A stretch of 63,376 nt of DNA, taken from Oscillospiraceae bacterium. Lineage in GTDB: Bacteria > Bacillota > Clostridia > Oscillospirales > Oscillospiraceae. Positions 33,277 to 41,002 of the stretch are shown one piece after another. Position numbers and translations under genes: made by a program. Each line of letters opens with the position of its first letter. Position 1 is the first letter of the stretch. The notes beneath the pieces are model-generated. The model was not told the DNA's origin and did not search any database. It saw only the letters and a list, made by a program, of their open reading frames with translations. The stretch lies in contig JARIAU010000036.1 of NCBI GenBank assembly GCA_029257695.1, positions 1 through 63,376 of the forward strand, in the 5' to 3' direction.

Positions 33277-34320
33277 ATGGAAGCGTTTCGTGCTTTTTTG
33301 AAGCGAAAGGACATTGAAATCTCGCTTCACCGTTACGGAATTGATGCGTTGAGTGCCATGGCACAAGGCTTGTTCTGCTCGCTGCTCATTGGTACGATCA
33401 TCAACACCTTGGGACAGCAGCTGCACATCGATTACCTGACCACCATCGGTGGTTACGCCTCGGCCATGTCCGGTCCGGCTATGGCGGTGGCGATTGGTTA
33501 TGCGCTGAAGTGTCCGCCGATGGTGTTGTTTTCGTTGATTGCAGTTGGCTCCGCAGCCAATGGCTTGGGTGGTGCCGGAGGTCCTTTGGCGGTGCTTTTG
33601 ATTGCGATTGCAGCGGCGGAGTGCGGAAAAGCGGTCAGCAAGGAGACGAAGGTGGATCTGCTAGTCACTCCGGCGGTCACGATTTTTGTAGGTGTCGCAT
33701 TGTCCTCTTTGTTGGCACCCGCCATTGGCACAGCAGCCAGCTGGCTGGGCAAGCTCATTATGATGGCCACCGAGCTGCAGCCCTTCCTGATGGGTATTGC
33801 AGTGTCGGTACTGGTGGGTGTGGCGTTGACTCTGCCCATCTCCTCGGCCGCCATCTGTGCGGCACTGGGGCTTACCGGACTGGCTGGCGGTGCGGCTGTA
33901 GCCGGCTGCTGTGCACAGATGATTGGTTTTGCAGTGATGTCGTTCCGGGAAAACCGCTGGGGCGGCTTGGTCAGTCAGGGCATTGGCACTTCCATGCTCC
34001 AGATGGGTAATATTGTCCGCAACCCGAAAATCTGGATTGCCCCCACTTTGGCTTCGGCCATTACCGGTCCGCTTGCCACCTGTGTCTTCCATTTGGAGAT
34101 GAACGGAGCACCGATTTCGTCTGGCATGGGCACATGCGGACTGGTGGGTCAAATCGGAGTGTATACCGGTTGGGTCAACAGCGGCAAGGCAATTACCGCC
34201 TTTGATTGGATGGGGTTGCTCCTGATTTGTTTCATCTTGCCCGGAGTGCTGACATGGGCGTTTGGCCTTGCCGAGCGCAAGTTGGGATGGATCAAGGAAG
34301 GCGACTTGAAGTTGGATTGA
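33277..34320 (+). CDS. PTS IIC-like membrane protein (PTS_EIIC_2 type), stand-alone
   Basis: An integral membrane protein of 347 residues with about eight to ten segments rich in Gly and Ala. 'GYASAMSGPAMAVAIGYALK' and 'LEMNGAPISSGMGTCGLVG' match the PTS_EIIC_2 family. No IIA, IIB or sugar enzyme gene is adjacent, so it either works with domains encoded elsewhere or is not a phosphotransferase transporter. GGAGG precedes the start. Confidence 0.88.
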   Translation: MEAFRAFLKRKDIEISLHRYGIDALSAMAQGLFCSLLIGTIINTLGQQLHIDYLTTIGGYASAMSGPAMAVAIGYALKCPPMVLFSLIAVGSAANGLGGAGGPLAVLLIAIAAAECGKAVSKETKVDLLVTPAVTIFVGVALSSLLAPAIGTAASWLGKLIMMATELQPFLMGIAVSVLVGVALTLPISSAAICAALGLTGLAGGAAVAGCCAQMIGFAVMSFRENRWGGLVSQGIGTSMLQMGNIVRNPKIWIAPTLASAITGPLATCVFHLEMNGAPISSGMGTCGLVGQIGVYTGWVNSGKAITAFDWMGLLLICFILPGVLTWAFGLAERKLGWIKEGDLKLD

Positions 34321-34333
34321 TTCCGAATTGTTG

Positions 34334-34370
34334 AAAACAGCACTGTGCGAGTTGCGCACAGTGCTGTTTT
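34334..34370 (+). terminator. Terminator after the PTS IIC-like gene
   Basis: A 16-bp stem (AAAACAGCACTGTGCG and its complement) ending in six T. Confidence 0.9.
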
Positions 34371-34381
34371 TTAGATTGCGG

Positions 34382-34436
34382 TTGACTCCGTAACATTGTT
34401 ATGGTACCATGGTGTCAATGAAGCGTAACAATGTTA
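34382..34436 (+). promoter_or_regulatory. Promoter of the yhbD operon with two TAACANTGTTA boxes
   Basis: TTGACT, 17-bp spacer, TACCAT. The spacer contains the palindrome TAACA-T-TGTTA (34391-34401). A second copy, TAACA-A-TGTTA (34426-34436), abuts the ribosome binding site. The gene that follows encodes a MerR-like protein, a class that binds in promoter spacers, so autoregulation is likely. Confidence 0.6.
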
Positions 34437-34448
34437 AGGAGGTGTGAT

Positions 34449-34835
34449 ATGGAAGCGTTGATTTCCAAGCGGGAAGTGCTGGAACGCTATGGTATTTCTT
34501 ATGGAGCGCTGTACCGATGGAAGCGGATGGGGCTGATTCCGGAGGGGTGGTTCATCAAAAAAGCGACCGTTACCGGACAGGAAACCTTTTTTCAGCGGGA
34601 GCAGATCTGCCGAAGGGTGGAACTGATTCTGGAGCGGAAGGAAACCACTTCGCTGGAAGAACTGGCAGAAGAACTGGCGGGGAACCAGAAGGCACGGAGT
34701 GCCCAACGCACCCTGCGGATCGAAACTGCATCGTTTTTCCGGGAATTTGGACTGGAAGAACTTCGATCGCTCCGATTGACAGATGGAGAGCGGGAAATGG
34801 ATCTGTTGGATTATTTACGGGAGGTTTCGTTATGA
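34449..34835 (+). CDS. YhbD-like MerR-type DNA-binding protein
   Basis: A protein of 128 residues, start at 34449 after AAGGAGG. The N-terminal helix-turn-helix reads '[32 protein letters not shown]', followed by '[11 protein letters not shown]', very like Bacillus subtilis YhbD (DUF4004). The C-terminal half is helical and charged. In B. subtilis yhbD precedes the bactofilin-like genes yhbE and yhbF; here a bactofilin gene also follows, overlapping by 4 bp. It probably controls its own operon through the two palindromes upstream. Confidence 0.9.
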   Translation: MEALISKREVLERYGISYGALYRWKRMGLIPEGWFIKKATVTGQETFFQREQICRRVELILERKETTSLEELAEELAGNQKARSAQRTLRIETASFFREFGLEELRSLRLTDGEREMDLLDYLREVSL

Positions 34836-35560
34836 TGGATACGATGGATTTGAAGGTCAGCGGAATAACAAGTATGCCCGGCGGCACCTACGGAACGGTC
34901 AGCATCAGCGGCAGCGGTCAGATTATGGGCGATCTTCATGCCCGGATGGTGGACTGCTCCGGTGCGGCAAAAGTGCTGGGAGATGTGACGGCTGAACGGC
35001 TGTATGTGTCGGGAGCGGGCAAGATTCAAGGCAATGCACAGGCAACGGAAGTCGATATTTCCGGTGCGGCAAAAGTGGAAGGAAATCTGATTGGAGCACA
35101 GATGAAGGTGTCCGGTGCGGTCGAGGTGCAGGGCAATCTTCGCGGTCAACAGCTGACGCTTTCCGGTGCGGTTGCGGTAGGAACCGGGATTGAGGCAGAA
35201 GAGGTTTATCTGGATGGGGTTCTGCAAGTGCAAGGGTTGCTGAATGCCGAACATATGGAATGTTTCTGTGGTCCCACCTGTGAGGTGGAGGACATCGGAT
35301 GTGCAGAGTTGGTGGTGCGGAAATGCAAGCGCAAAAAGCATCTGTTCGAGAAGCCTGGGGCATTTGTGCTGAAGGTGCACAGCATCGAAGGGGACAGGGT
35401 GGATTTGGAGTACACCAAGGCTGATGTTATTCGGGCCGGTGAGGTGCGACTGGGCGTCGGATGCCGAGTGCGTCGGGTGGAATATAGCGGAACCTGCCAG
35501 GCAGAGCCGGGAACCGTGGAGGAATTGGTGAAAATTGGCCCTGCGGAAGTGATGGAATGA
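34832..35560 (+). CDS. Bactofilin-like polymer-forming protein (YhbE/YhbF type)
   Basis: A protein of 242 residues. The first two-thirds is a right-handed beta-helix with six or more short repeats of the type 'SGAAKVxGDV', '[10 protein letters not shown]', '[10 protein letters not shown]', '[10 protein letters not shown]'. Bactofilins polymerise into filaments without nucleotides and scaffold wall or motility proteins. The C-terminal third has a cysteine cluster and is less conserved. It is coupled to yhbD and to the next gene by ATGA overlaps. Only one bactofilin is present, where B. subtilis has two in tandem. Confidence 0.9.
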   Translation: MMDTMDLKVSGITSMPGGTYGTVSISGSGQIMGDLHARMVDCSGAAKVLGDVTAERLYVSGAGKIQGNAQATEVDISGAAKVEGNLIGAQMKVSGAVEVQGNLRGQQLTLSGAVAVGTGIEAEEVYLDGVLQVQGLLNAEHMECFCGPTCEVEDIGCAELVVRKCKRKKHLFEKPGAFVLKVHSIEGDRVDLEYTKADVIRAGEVRLGVGCRVRRVEYSGTCQAEPGTVEELVKIGPAEVME

Positions 35561-36132
35561 AAGGAAAAATGGAATGCGGCCCCGGAGAACGAGCCGAAAC
35601 GGGCTGGCTGTATCATGCGTCTGCTGTGACCGGACTCCGACAGCTTCAACCCCATTGCTCCACCCATGGCGTGCACTATGTCTATGCCATTCGGTCCAAA
35701 TGTGCAGCGCTGCTGTTCGGTGCGCCAAAGGATGATTTTGATGTGCTGATGGATGTGGAAGGAGACATTCCGGTAGTATATGAGTGTTACCCGAATGCAC
35801 TGGAAAGGGTGTATGCCGGAAAAACTTGTTCGTTGTACACGGTGAAGGATTCGGGATTTATGGAAGGAAAAACCGGATGGGAGCCGGAATGGGTCTGTCC
35901 CGAGCCGGTATCCGTGGTGCAGGAAGAGCGGATCTGCGATTTGTATAGCCGAATTTTGGAAGAAGAGCAACAGGGAGTGTGTGTGCTTCATCGGTTTGCG
36001 ATGGAGGAAGGGTATCAGGCATTCATCCGGTCGGAAGTGCAGGAACGATTCCGCTGGTCGGGGTTGCAACAAACAGATTTGGAGCGAGATCCGAGGTTTG
36101 TTCGTTATGGGAGCACACTTTGGGGTCTGTGA
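35557..36132 (+). CDS. Uncharacterised protein in the bactofilin operon
   Basis: A protein of 191 residues, soluble, no signal peptide, third gene of the yhbD operon. The start at 35557 overlaps the bactofilin stop; an ATG four codons later is an alternative. I recall similar unnamed proteins in Clostridia and Bacilli but no function. Visible features: 'WLYHASAVTGLRQLQPH' followed by 'HGVHYVYAI', then 'DDFDVLM', 'VVYECYPNALERVYAGKTCSLY' split over residues about 72-95, and an acidic C-terminal half. The His...Tyr pattern at the start recalls the fold entry of ADP-ribosyltransferase-like proteins, which is speculation. Confidence 0.82.
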   Translation: MKGKMECGPGERAETGWLYHASAVTGLRQLQPHCSTHGVHYVYAIRSKCAALLFGAPKDDFDVLMDVEGDIPVVYECYPNALERVYAGKTCSLYTVKDSGFMEGKTGWEPEWVCPEPVSVVQEERICDLYSRILEEEQQGVCVLHRFAMEEGYQAFIRSEVQERFRWSGLQQTDLERDPRFVRYGSTLWGL

Positions 36133-36136
36133 GCAA

Positions 36137-36179
36137 AAAACCACCGGTGTGGGCGAAGCTGCCCCACACCGGTGGTTTT
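36137..36179 (+). terminator. Terminator of the yhbD operon
   Basis: A perfect 17-bp stem (AAAACCACCGGTGTGGG, 9-nt loop) ending in TTTT. Confidence 0.88.
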
Positions 36180-36230
36180 CGTTTGGTGCGGATTGCACAG
36201 AGGCAAATTCGCACAGTTTATTTCGGAGAA

Positions 36231-36629
36231 TTAAAGAGTGATGCGGCCAAAATAATCGTCGTTGATCACATAGTAAGCGGCGCCTTCTTCCGGCTTGACA
36301 TACACACGGCAGGTCATAATTGCGGAACGCTTGTTCTCTTCCTTGAACTCAGCCTTGGCGGTTGCGATGAGAGAATCCACATTGATTTCCTTGCCGTCGA
36401 ATTGCAGATAGCACTCCGGCTTTTTGGGTGCAGCCTTCTTTGCAGACTCCACGACGGCCTGCGCCGCTTCTGCGCTGGCCTTTGCAGCACGCTTTGCAGC
36501 GGGCTTCACCTTCTTTGCCACAGGCTTAGCCTTGGCAACCACGGTTTCAGCAGCGTCTTCCAGAACATCCTTCACATCATCCAGGGCATCCATAACATCG
36601 TCCAGGATCTCTTCATGCTTCTTACTCAT
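36231..36629 (-). CDS. DUF6465 family protein
   Basis: A protein of 132 residues. The N-terminal two-thirds is Lys/Ala/Val-rich and histone-like (repeats such as AKPVAKKVKPAAKR), preceded by an acidic helix. The C-terminal 60 residues form the conserved DUF6465 part ('CYLQFDGKEINVDSLIATA', 'VYVKPEEGAAYYVIND'). The basic tract suggests contact with nucleic acid or another polyanion. The function is not known. It lies 27 bp downstream of pfkA on the same strand and may be co-transcribed. Confidence 0.88.
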   Translation of the reverse strand: MSKKHEEILDDVMDALDDVKDVLEDAAETVVAKAKPVAKKVKPAAKRAAKASAEAAQAVVESAKKAAPKKPECYLQFDGKEINVDSLIATAKAEFKEENKRSAIMTCRVYVKPEEGAAYYVINDDYFGRITL

Positions 36630-36656
36630 AATAGCAGCAAACTCCTTTCTTGTGCA

Positions 36657-37643
36657 TTAAATAGACATCTTGCGGCAGTTTTCCAACAGCTCCACATCCA
36701 GCGATTTTTCGCAGTTGAGACCGTCTTCGATGTCGATGTCAATAATTTTGTTGTCACGCAGCACCACGATGCGCTGGGACTTGCCATCCATCAGGGCCTT
36801 TACAGCGGCACAGCCCATCTTCGTGGCCATCACACGGTCGTAGGAAGAGGGGGAACCGCCACGCTGGACATGACCCAGAATAGTCACACGAGTGTCCACA
36901 CCGGTCTCAGCGATGATGCGGTCGGTGACCTCCTGACAGGACATATGGTAACCTTCGGCCACGATGATGATGTGATGGTTGCGGCCGTTGATCCGGCCGT
37001 TACGCACCTTCTCGATCACATCGGTCTCAAAGTTGCCGCTGTCCTCGGGAACCAGAATGGAAGCAGCACCGACGCTTGCGCCAACCGCCAGAGCCAAATG
37101 GCCGGCGTGGCGGCCCATCACTTCGACCACAGAGCAGCGAGCGTGAGACTGCATGGTGTCACGCAGCCGGTCAATGGCGCTGATTGCGGTGTTGCAGGCG
37201 GTGTCAAAACCGATGGTGTAATCGGTGCAGGAAATATCGTTATCAATGGTGCCGGTGATGCAGATGCAGGGCACACCCAGACGGCTCAGTTCCCGGGCGC
37301 CGCGGAAGGTACCGTCGCCGCCGCAGCAGATCAGACCGTCGATACCGAGAAAGTGGCAGTTGTCTGCCGCACGCTGGCGATACTCCGGATCGTGCATTTC
37401 CTGGCAGCGGGCGGTGTAAAGCATGGTGCCGCCCTTCATCAGGAGTCCATCCACATCACGGACAGAAAGGGTTCTAAAATCATTGCTGATCAGACCGGCA
37501 TAGCCGTGCATAATGCCAAGCACTTCGATCCCGTTGGCAATGCTCATGCGAGTCACTGCACGAATTGCGGCATTCATACCGGGAGCGTCACCGCCACTGG
37601 TAAGAATACCAATGCGGCGAATCGGGCGGATTTCTTCAGCCAT
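36657..37643 (-). CDS. pfkA: ATP-dependent 6-phosphofructokinase
   Basis: Phosphorylates fructose 6-phosphate, the committed step of glycolysis. It has 328 residues. 'GILTSGGDAPGMNAAIRAV' and 'GGDGTFRGA' form the nucleotide site; the Gly after GGD is the residue linked with ATP rather than pyrophosphate use. 'ITGTIDNDI' and 'EVMGRHAGHLAL' are the sugar-site motifs. GGAGG lies 7 bases before the start. Confidence 0.97.
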   Translation of the reverse strand: MAEEIRPIRRIGILTSGGDAPGMNAAIRAVTRMSIANGIEVLGIMHGYAGLISNDFRTLSVRDVDGLLMKGGTMLYTARCQEMHDPEYRQRAADNCHFLGIDGLICCGGDGTFRGARELSRLGVPCICITGTIDNDISCTDYTIGFDTACNTAISAIDRLRDTMQSHARCSVVEVMGRHAGHLALAVGASVGAASILVPEDSGNFETDVIEKVRNGRINGRNHHIIIVAEGYHMSCQEVTDRIIAETGVDTRVTILGHVQRGGSPSSYDRVMATKMGCAAVKALMDGKSQRIVVLRDNKIIDIDIEDGLNCEKSLDVELLENCRKMSI

Positions 37644-37786
37644 AAAACAACCTCCAGAACCTTATTAGTTATAGGATTTGAATTAAGTTTACTCCAAATT
37701 GAGGGGGATTTCAATGCTTCGGGCCGGGTCCGGAAGGCAAACACGGCATTTTGGCAGAAAGAACAATTTCAAAGGGACAAAATCTG

Positions 37787-37808
37787 GTTAAATTTAGCTA
37801 AAATTAAC
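37787..37808. promoter_or_regulatory. 22-bp near-palindrome upstream of pfkA
   Basis: GTTAAATTTAG-CTAAAATTAAC: two 11-bp arms with one mismatch. An operator for an unknown regulator is plausible; it is about 145 bp before the pfkA start. Confidence 0.35.
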
Positions 37809-37903
37809 TTTATAAAAAGAGGTTTTTGTTATAAAAAAGGACATTTTTCGCTTTTTCTGCCTGTATTCTGTGGCGGAAACGAAGAACGCAGTGACCGTAA
37901 AAA

Positions 37904-37934
37904 GGACCTGCGGAACCAGAAGTTCCGCAGGTCC
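37904..37934 (-). terminator. Terminator of glnS
   Basis: A perfect 13-bp stem (GGACCTGCGGAAC, loop CAGAA) followed on the minus strand by TTTTT. Confidence 0.88.
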
Positions 37935-37950
37935 AAAAGGAAGCGAGTGT

Positions 37951-39645
37951 TTATTTGCCGGGCTTGAAACCGTCCTTCAGCGAAACGCTGCGGTTGAATA
38001 CGGGATGACCGGGCTTGGAATCACGATTGTCCACACAGAAGTAGCCCTGACGCATGAACTGGAAGGAGGCGGGCGCTTCCGCAGAGGCGAGCGAGGCCTC
38101 CAGCTTGCAGTCGGTCAGCACCTCCAAGGAGGCGGGGTTCAGACAAGCAAGGAAATCCTTGCCGCCGGCATCGGGAGCGGCGTCGGAGAAGAGGTTGTCA
38201 TACAGACGGACCTCAGCGGTGAGTGCAGTAGCGGCATCCACCCAGTGGATGGTGGCACCCTTGACCTTGCGGCCGTCAGCCGGATTGCCGCCACGGGATT
38301 CGGGATCATATTCGGCAAACACTTCCACCACATTGCCGTCTTCGTCCTTGCGGCAGCCGGTGCAGCGAATCAGGTAGGCACCCTTCAGTCGGCACTCCAG
38401 ACCGTTGGGGGTCAGGCGCTTGTATTTGGGAATGGCCTCCTCCAAGAAGTCCTCCTGCTCAATGTACAGGTTGCGGGAGAAGGAGATGGTGTGTGCGCCC
38501 ATTTCCGGATGCTTGGGGTGGTTTTCCACCTCGAAGGTCTCGCTCTGCTCCTCGGGATAGTTGACGATGGTCAGCTTCAGCGGACGGATGACAGCCATCA
38601 CACGGTTTGCGGTGTCGTCCAGATCGGCACGGAGGCAGTGCTCCAGGAAGGCATACTCCACAGTGGAGTCAGCCTTGGCCACGCCGATCTGCTCCGAGAA
38701 GGAGCGAATGGCAGCGGGGGTGTAGCCACGGCGGCGCAGGCCGCAGATAGTAGGCATACGGGGATCATCCCAGCCGGACACATAGTTCTGCTCCACCAGC
38801 TGACGGAGCTTGCGCTTGCTCATGACAGTGTGATCAATGCCAAGGCGTGCAAACTCGATCTGTCGGGGCTTGTGTGCATAGGGCAGGGAGATGTTGTTGA
38901 TGACCCAATCATAGAGGGGACGGTGAGACTCAAACTCCAGGGTACACAGGGAATGGGTGATGCCTTCCAGTGCGTCCTCGATGGGATGGGCAAAGTCATA
39001 CATGGGATAAATGCACCACTGATCGCCGGTGCGGTGGTGATGCATATGCTTGATGCGATAGATGGCGGGATCACGCATATTGAAGTTGCCGCTGGCCAGA
39101 TCGATTTTGGCACGGAGGGTCATGGCACCGTCCTCAAATTCGCCGGCACGCATCCGGGCGAAGAGATCCAAAGACTCCTCGATGGGACGGTCCCGATAAT
39201 GGCTGACAGCGGGAGTGTTCACATCGCCACGATTTGCACTCATTTCCTCTGCGGAAAGCTCGCACACATAGGCGAGCCCTTTCTGAATCAGCTCCACAGC
39301 GTACTGATACATCTGCTCAAAGTAATCGCTGGCATAGTGGAACTCCGCCCACTCATAACCCAGCCAGCGAATGTCCTCCTGAATGGCATCCACAAATTCC
39401 ACATCTTCCTTCGTGGGGTTGGTGTCGTCCATGCGGAGGTTGCACACGCCATCATACTTTGCTGCGGTTCCGAAATCCACAAAGATGGCCTTGGCGTGGC
39501 CGATGTGGAGATAGCCGTTGGGCTCGGGTGGGAAGCGGGTGTGTACCTGCAGTCCTTCATACTGACCGCCGGCGGCAATATCCTCATCGATAAAATCGTG
39601 GATAAAATTCTGACTCATAACGGCATTTCGCTCTTCCGAAGCCAT
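37951..39645 (-). CDS. glnS: Glutaminyl-tRNA synthetase
   Basis: Charges tRNA-Gln directly. It has 564 residues from the ATG at 39645 (AGGAGTG upstream). Class I motifs: FPPEPNGYLHIGHAK near residue 38, and VMSKRKL. The C-terminal anticodon-binding beta-barrels are present. glnS is less common in Firmicutes than the GatCAB route and was acquired by transfer in several lineages. Confidence 0.97.
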   Translation of the reverse strand: MASEERNAVMSQNFIHDFIDEDIAAGGQYEGLQVHTRFPPEPNGYLHIGHAKAIFVDFGTAAKYDGVCNLRMDDTNPTKEDVEFVDAIQEDIRWLGYEWAEFHYASDYFEQMYQYAVELIQKGLAYVCELSAEEMSANRGDVNTPAVSHYRDRPIEESLDLFARMRAGEFEDGAMTLRAKIDLASGNFNMRDPAIYRIKHMHHHRTGDQWCIYPMYDFAHPIEDALEGITHSLCTLEFESHRPLYDWVINNISLPYAHKPRQIEFARLGIDHTVMSKRKLRQLVEQNYVSGWDDPRMPTICGLRRRGYTPAAIRSFSEQIGVAKADSTVEYAFLEHCLRADLDDTANRVMAVIRPLKLTIVNYPEEQSETFEVENHPKHPEMGAHTISFSRNLYIEQEDFLEEAIPKYKRLTPNGLECRLKGAYLIRCTGCRKDEDGNVVEVFAEYDPESRGGNPADGRKVKGATIHWVDAATALTAEVRLYDNLFSDAAPDAGGKDFLACLNPASLEVLTDCKLEASLASAEAPASFQFMRQGYFCVDNRDSKPGHPVFNRSVSLKDGFKPGK

Positions 39646-39757
39646 GAGAATCACTCCTGTCTTTAGAAAATCGTGCAAGCAGCCTCGCACGCATATAAAA
39701 TATCTATTCTATTATACTGAAAACGGACGAAAAATCAACGGGCGGAGGAGATATTTC

Positions 39758-39785
39758 TTGAGTTTGCATCGGAATCCAGTATAAT
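39758..39785 (+). promoter_or_regulatory. Promoter of the thioredoxin reductase-like gene
   Basis: TTGAGT, 16-bp spacer, TATAAT, about 20 bases before the start codon, which leaves a very short leader. Confidence 0.65.
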
Positions 39786-39806
39786 GGGGGAAAAGGAGGA
39801 TTTGCT

Positions 39807-40655
39807 ATGTATGATATTGTAATTCTGGGCGGCGGACCGGCAGGGCTGTCGGCGGCGGTGGCTGCTCGGCAGAAAAACTGCTCCGCCCTTGTCATTTCCA
39901 ATCCCCCCGAACAGAATCCGCTGTTTCGTGCCCATCAGGTGGACAACTATCTGGGGATGCCCGGTATGAGCGGAGAGGATATGCTCCGAGCCTTCCGCAG
40001 TCATGCACAGGAGATGGGCGTCGCATTTGTGACGGGAAGAGTGATCAGTGCTATGTCCATGGGAGAGCAGTTCTATCTCACGGTAGGCAGCGAACTCTAT
40101 GAAGGCAAAAAGCTGATTTTGGCCTCCGGTGTGGCCCGGGGAGCCAAGTATCCCGGGGAGGAAGCATTGCTGGGGCGAGGTGTCAGCTACTGTGCCACCT
40201 GCGACGGGATGCTCTACCGGGGGCGGAAGGTTGTGGTCATCGGGCGGAGTAAGGATGCACCGCAGGAGGCCAACTACTTGGCGTCTCTGGGCTGTCAGGT
40301 GACCTATGTTTCGCCGCAGGTACCCGTGGGTCTGCATGAGGACATCCCCTATGTCAAGGCGGGTAAGCTGGAAGTGCTTGGCGAACAGATGGTGACCGGC
40401 ATTACGGCGGAGGGACAGGAGATTTCCTGTGACGGCGTCTTCATTCTGCGGGAGACGGTGGTGCCCACCGAGCTGTTCCCGGAGCTGGAGACCGAAAAGG
40501 GCGCAATTAAGGTGGATCGACAGATGCATACGAATCTGCCCGGTATTTTTGCGGCCGGAGACTGCACCGGCTTGCCGCTTCAGGTGTCCAAGGCCGTGGG
40601 AGAAGGCTTGATTGCCGCAGAAGTGGCAGCAGAGGAACTGCTGGAAGGAAAGTGA
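39807..40655 (+). CDS. Thioredoxin reductase-like FAD/NAD(P) oxidoreductase
   Basis: A flavoprotein of 282 residues. FAD site 'ILGGGPAGLSAAVAA' at the N-terminus, redox-active disulfide in 'SYCATCDGM' (about 130-138), and a C-terminal FAD motif 'GIFAAGDCTG'. The central NAD(P) site reads VVVIGRSKDAPQEA: the usual GxGxxA is altered, so the electron donor may be ferredoxin or another carrier instead of NADPH. No thioredoxin gene is adjacent. Confidence 0.88.
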   Translation: MYDIVILGGGPAGLSAAVAARQKNCSALVISNPPEQNPLFRAHQVDNYLGMPGMSGEDMLRAFRSHAQEMGVAFVTGRVISAMSMGEQFYLTVGSELYEGKKLILASGVARGAKYPGEEALLGRGVSYCATCDGMLYRGRKVVVIGRSKDAPQEANYLASLGCQVTYVSPQVPVGLHEDIPYVKAGKLEVLGEQMVTGITAEGQEISCDGVFILRETVVPTELFPELETEKGAIKVDRQMHTNLPGIFAAGDCTGLPLQVSKAVGEGLIAAEVAAEELLEGK

Positions 40656-40685
40656 CGGAATTCCGCTGTGTTTTGTGGAAAAACA

Positions 40686-40714
40686 TTGACATTCCTGTGC
40701 GGGTTGTTTATACT
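40686..40714 (+). promoter_or_regulatory. Promoter of the T-box/valS unit
   Basis: TTGACA, 17-bp spacer, TATACT. Transcription would start near 40721. Confidence 0.85.
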
Positions 40715-40720
40715 GGCTAT

Positions 40721-40978
40721 GTTATAAATGCAAAGAAGGGAAGGAGTAGCCCTCCGCTGATCGAAAGAGAGAGACCGGGTGGTGCAAGGTCTTGTGAGGC
40801 GTGGGTGAAGGTCGTCCCGGAGCATCGATCCTGAACATGGAAGTAAGGATCGACGGAAGTTCGCCGTTATCGAAGCAGAGTGCAGATGCGAGGGAAAAAT
40901 CCCTGTGTCTGAATTCAGGTGGTACCGCGGAAAAGTCTAGTTTCGCCCTGAGTTTTCGAAGGAAAACTCGGGGCGTTT
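40721..40978 (+). promoter_or_regulatory. T-box riboswitch controlling valS
   Basis: The T-box core AATTCAGGTGGTACCGCGG is at 40912-40930, followed by an intrinsic terminator (GCCCTGAGTTTTC, loop GAAG, 40945-40974, then GTTTTC). The upstream part folds into the long stem I; GTC in 'GAAGGTCGTCCC' (near 40810) is a likely valine specifier. Uncharged tRNA-Val would stabilise the antiterminator and allow valS transcription. Confidence 0.93.
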
Positions 40979-41002
40979 TCATTTGATAAGGAGTTGAAAC
41001 AG

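Larger units (their letters stand above)
37644..37950. other. Intergenic region upstream of pfkA
   Basis: No gene is seen. It contains the glnS terminator (37904-37934), an A+T-rich 22-bp near-palindrome (37787-37808) and a possible minus-strand -10 (TATAAC) about 25 bases before pfkA. Confidence 0.6.
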
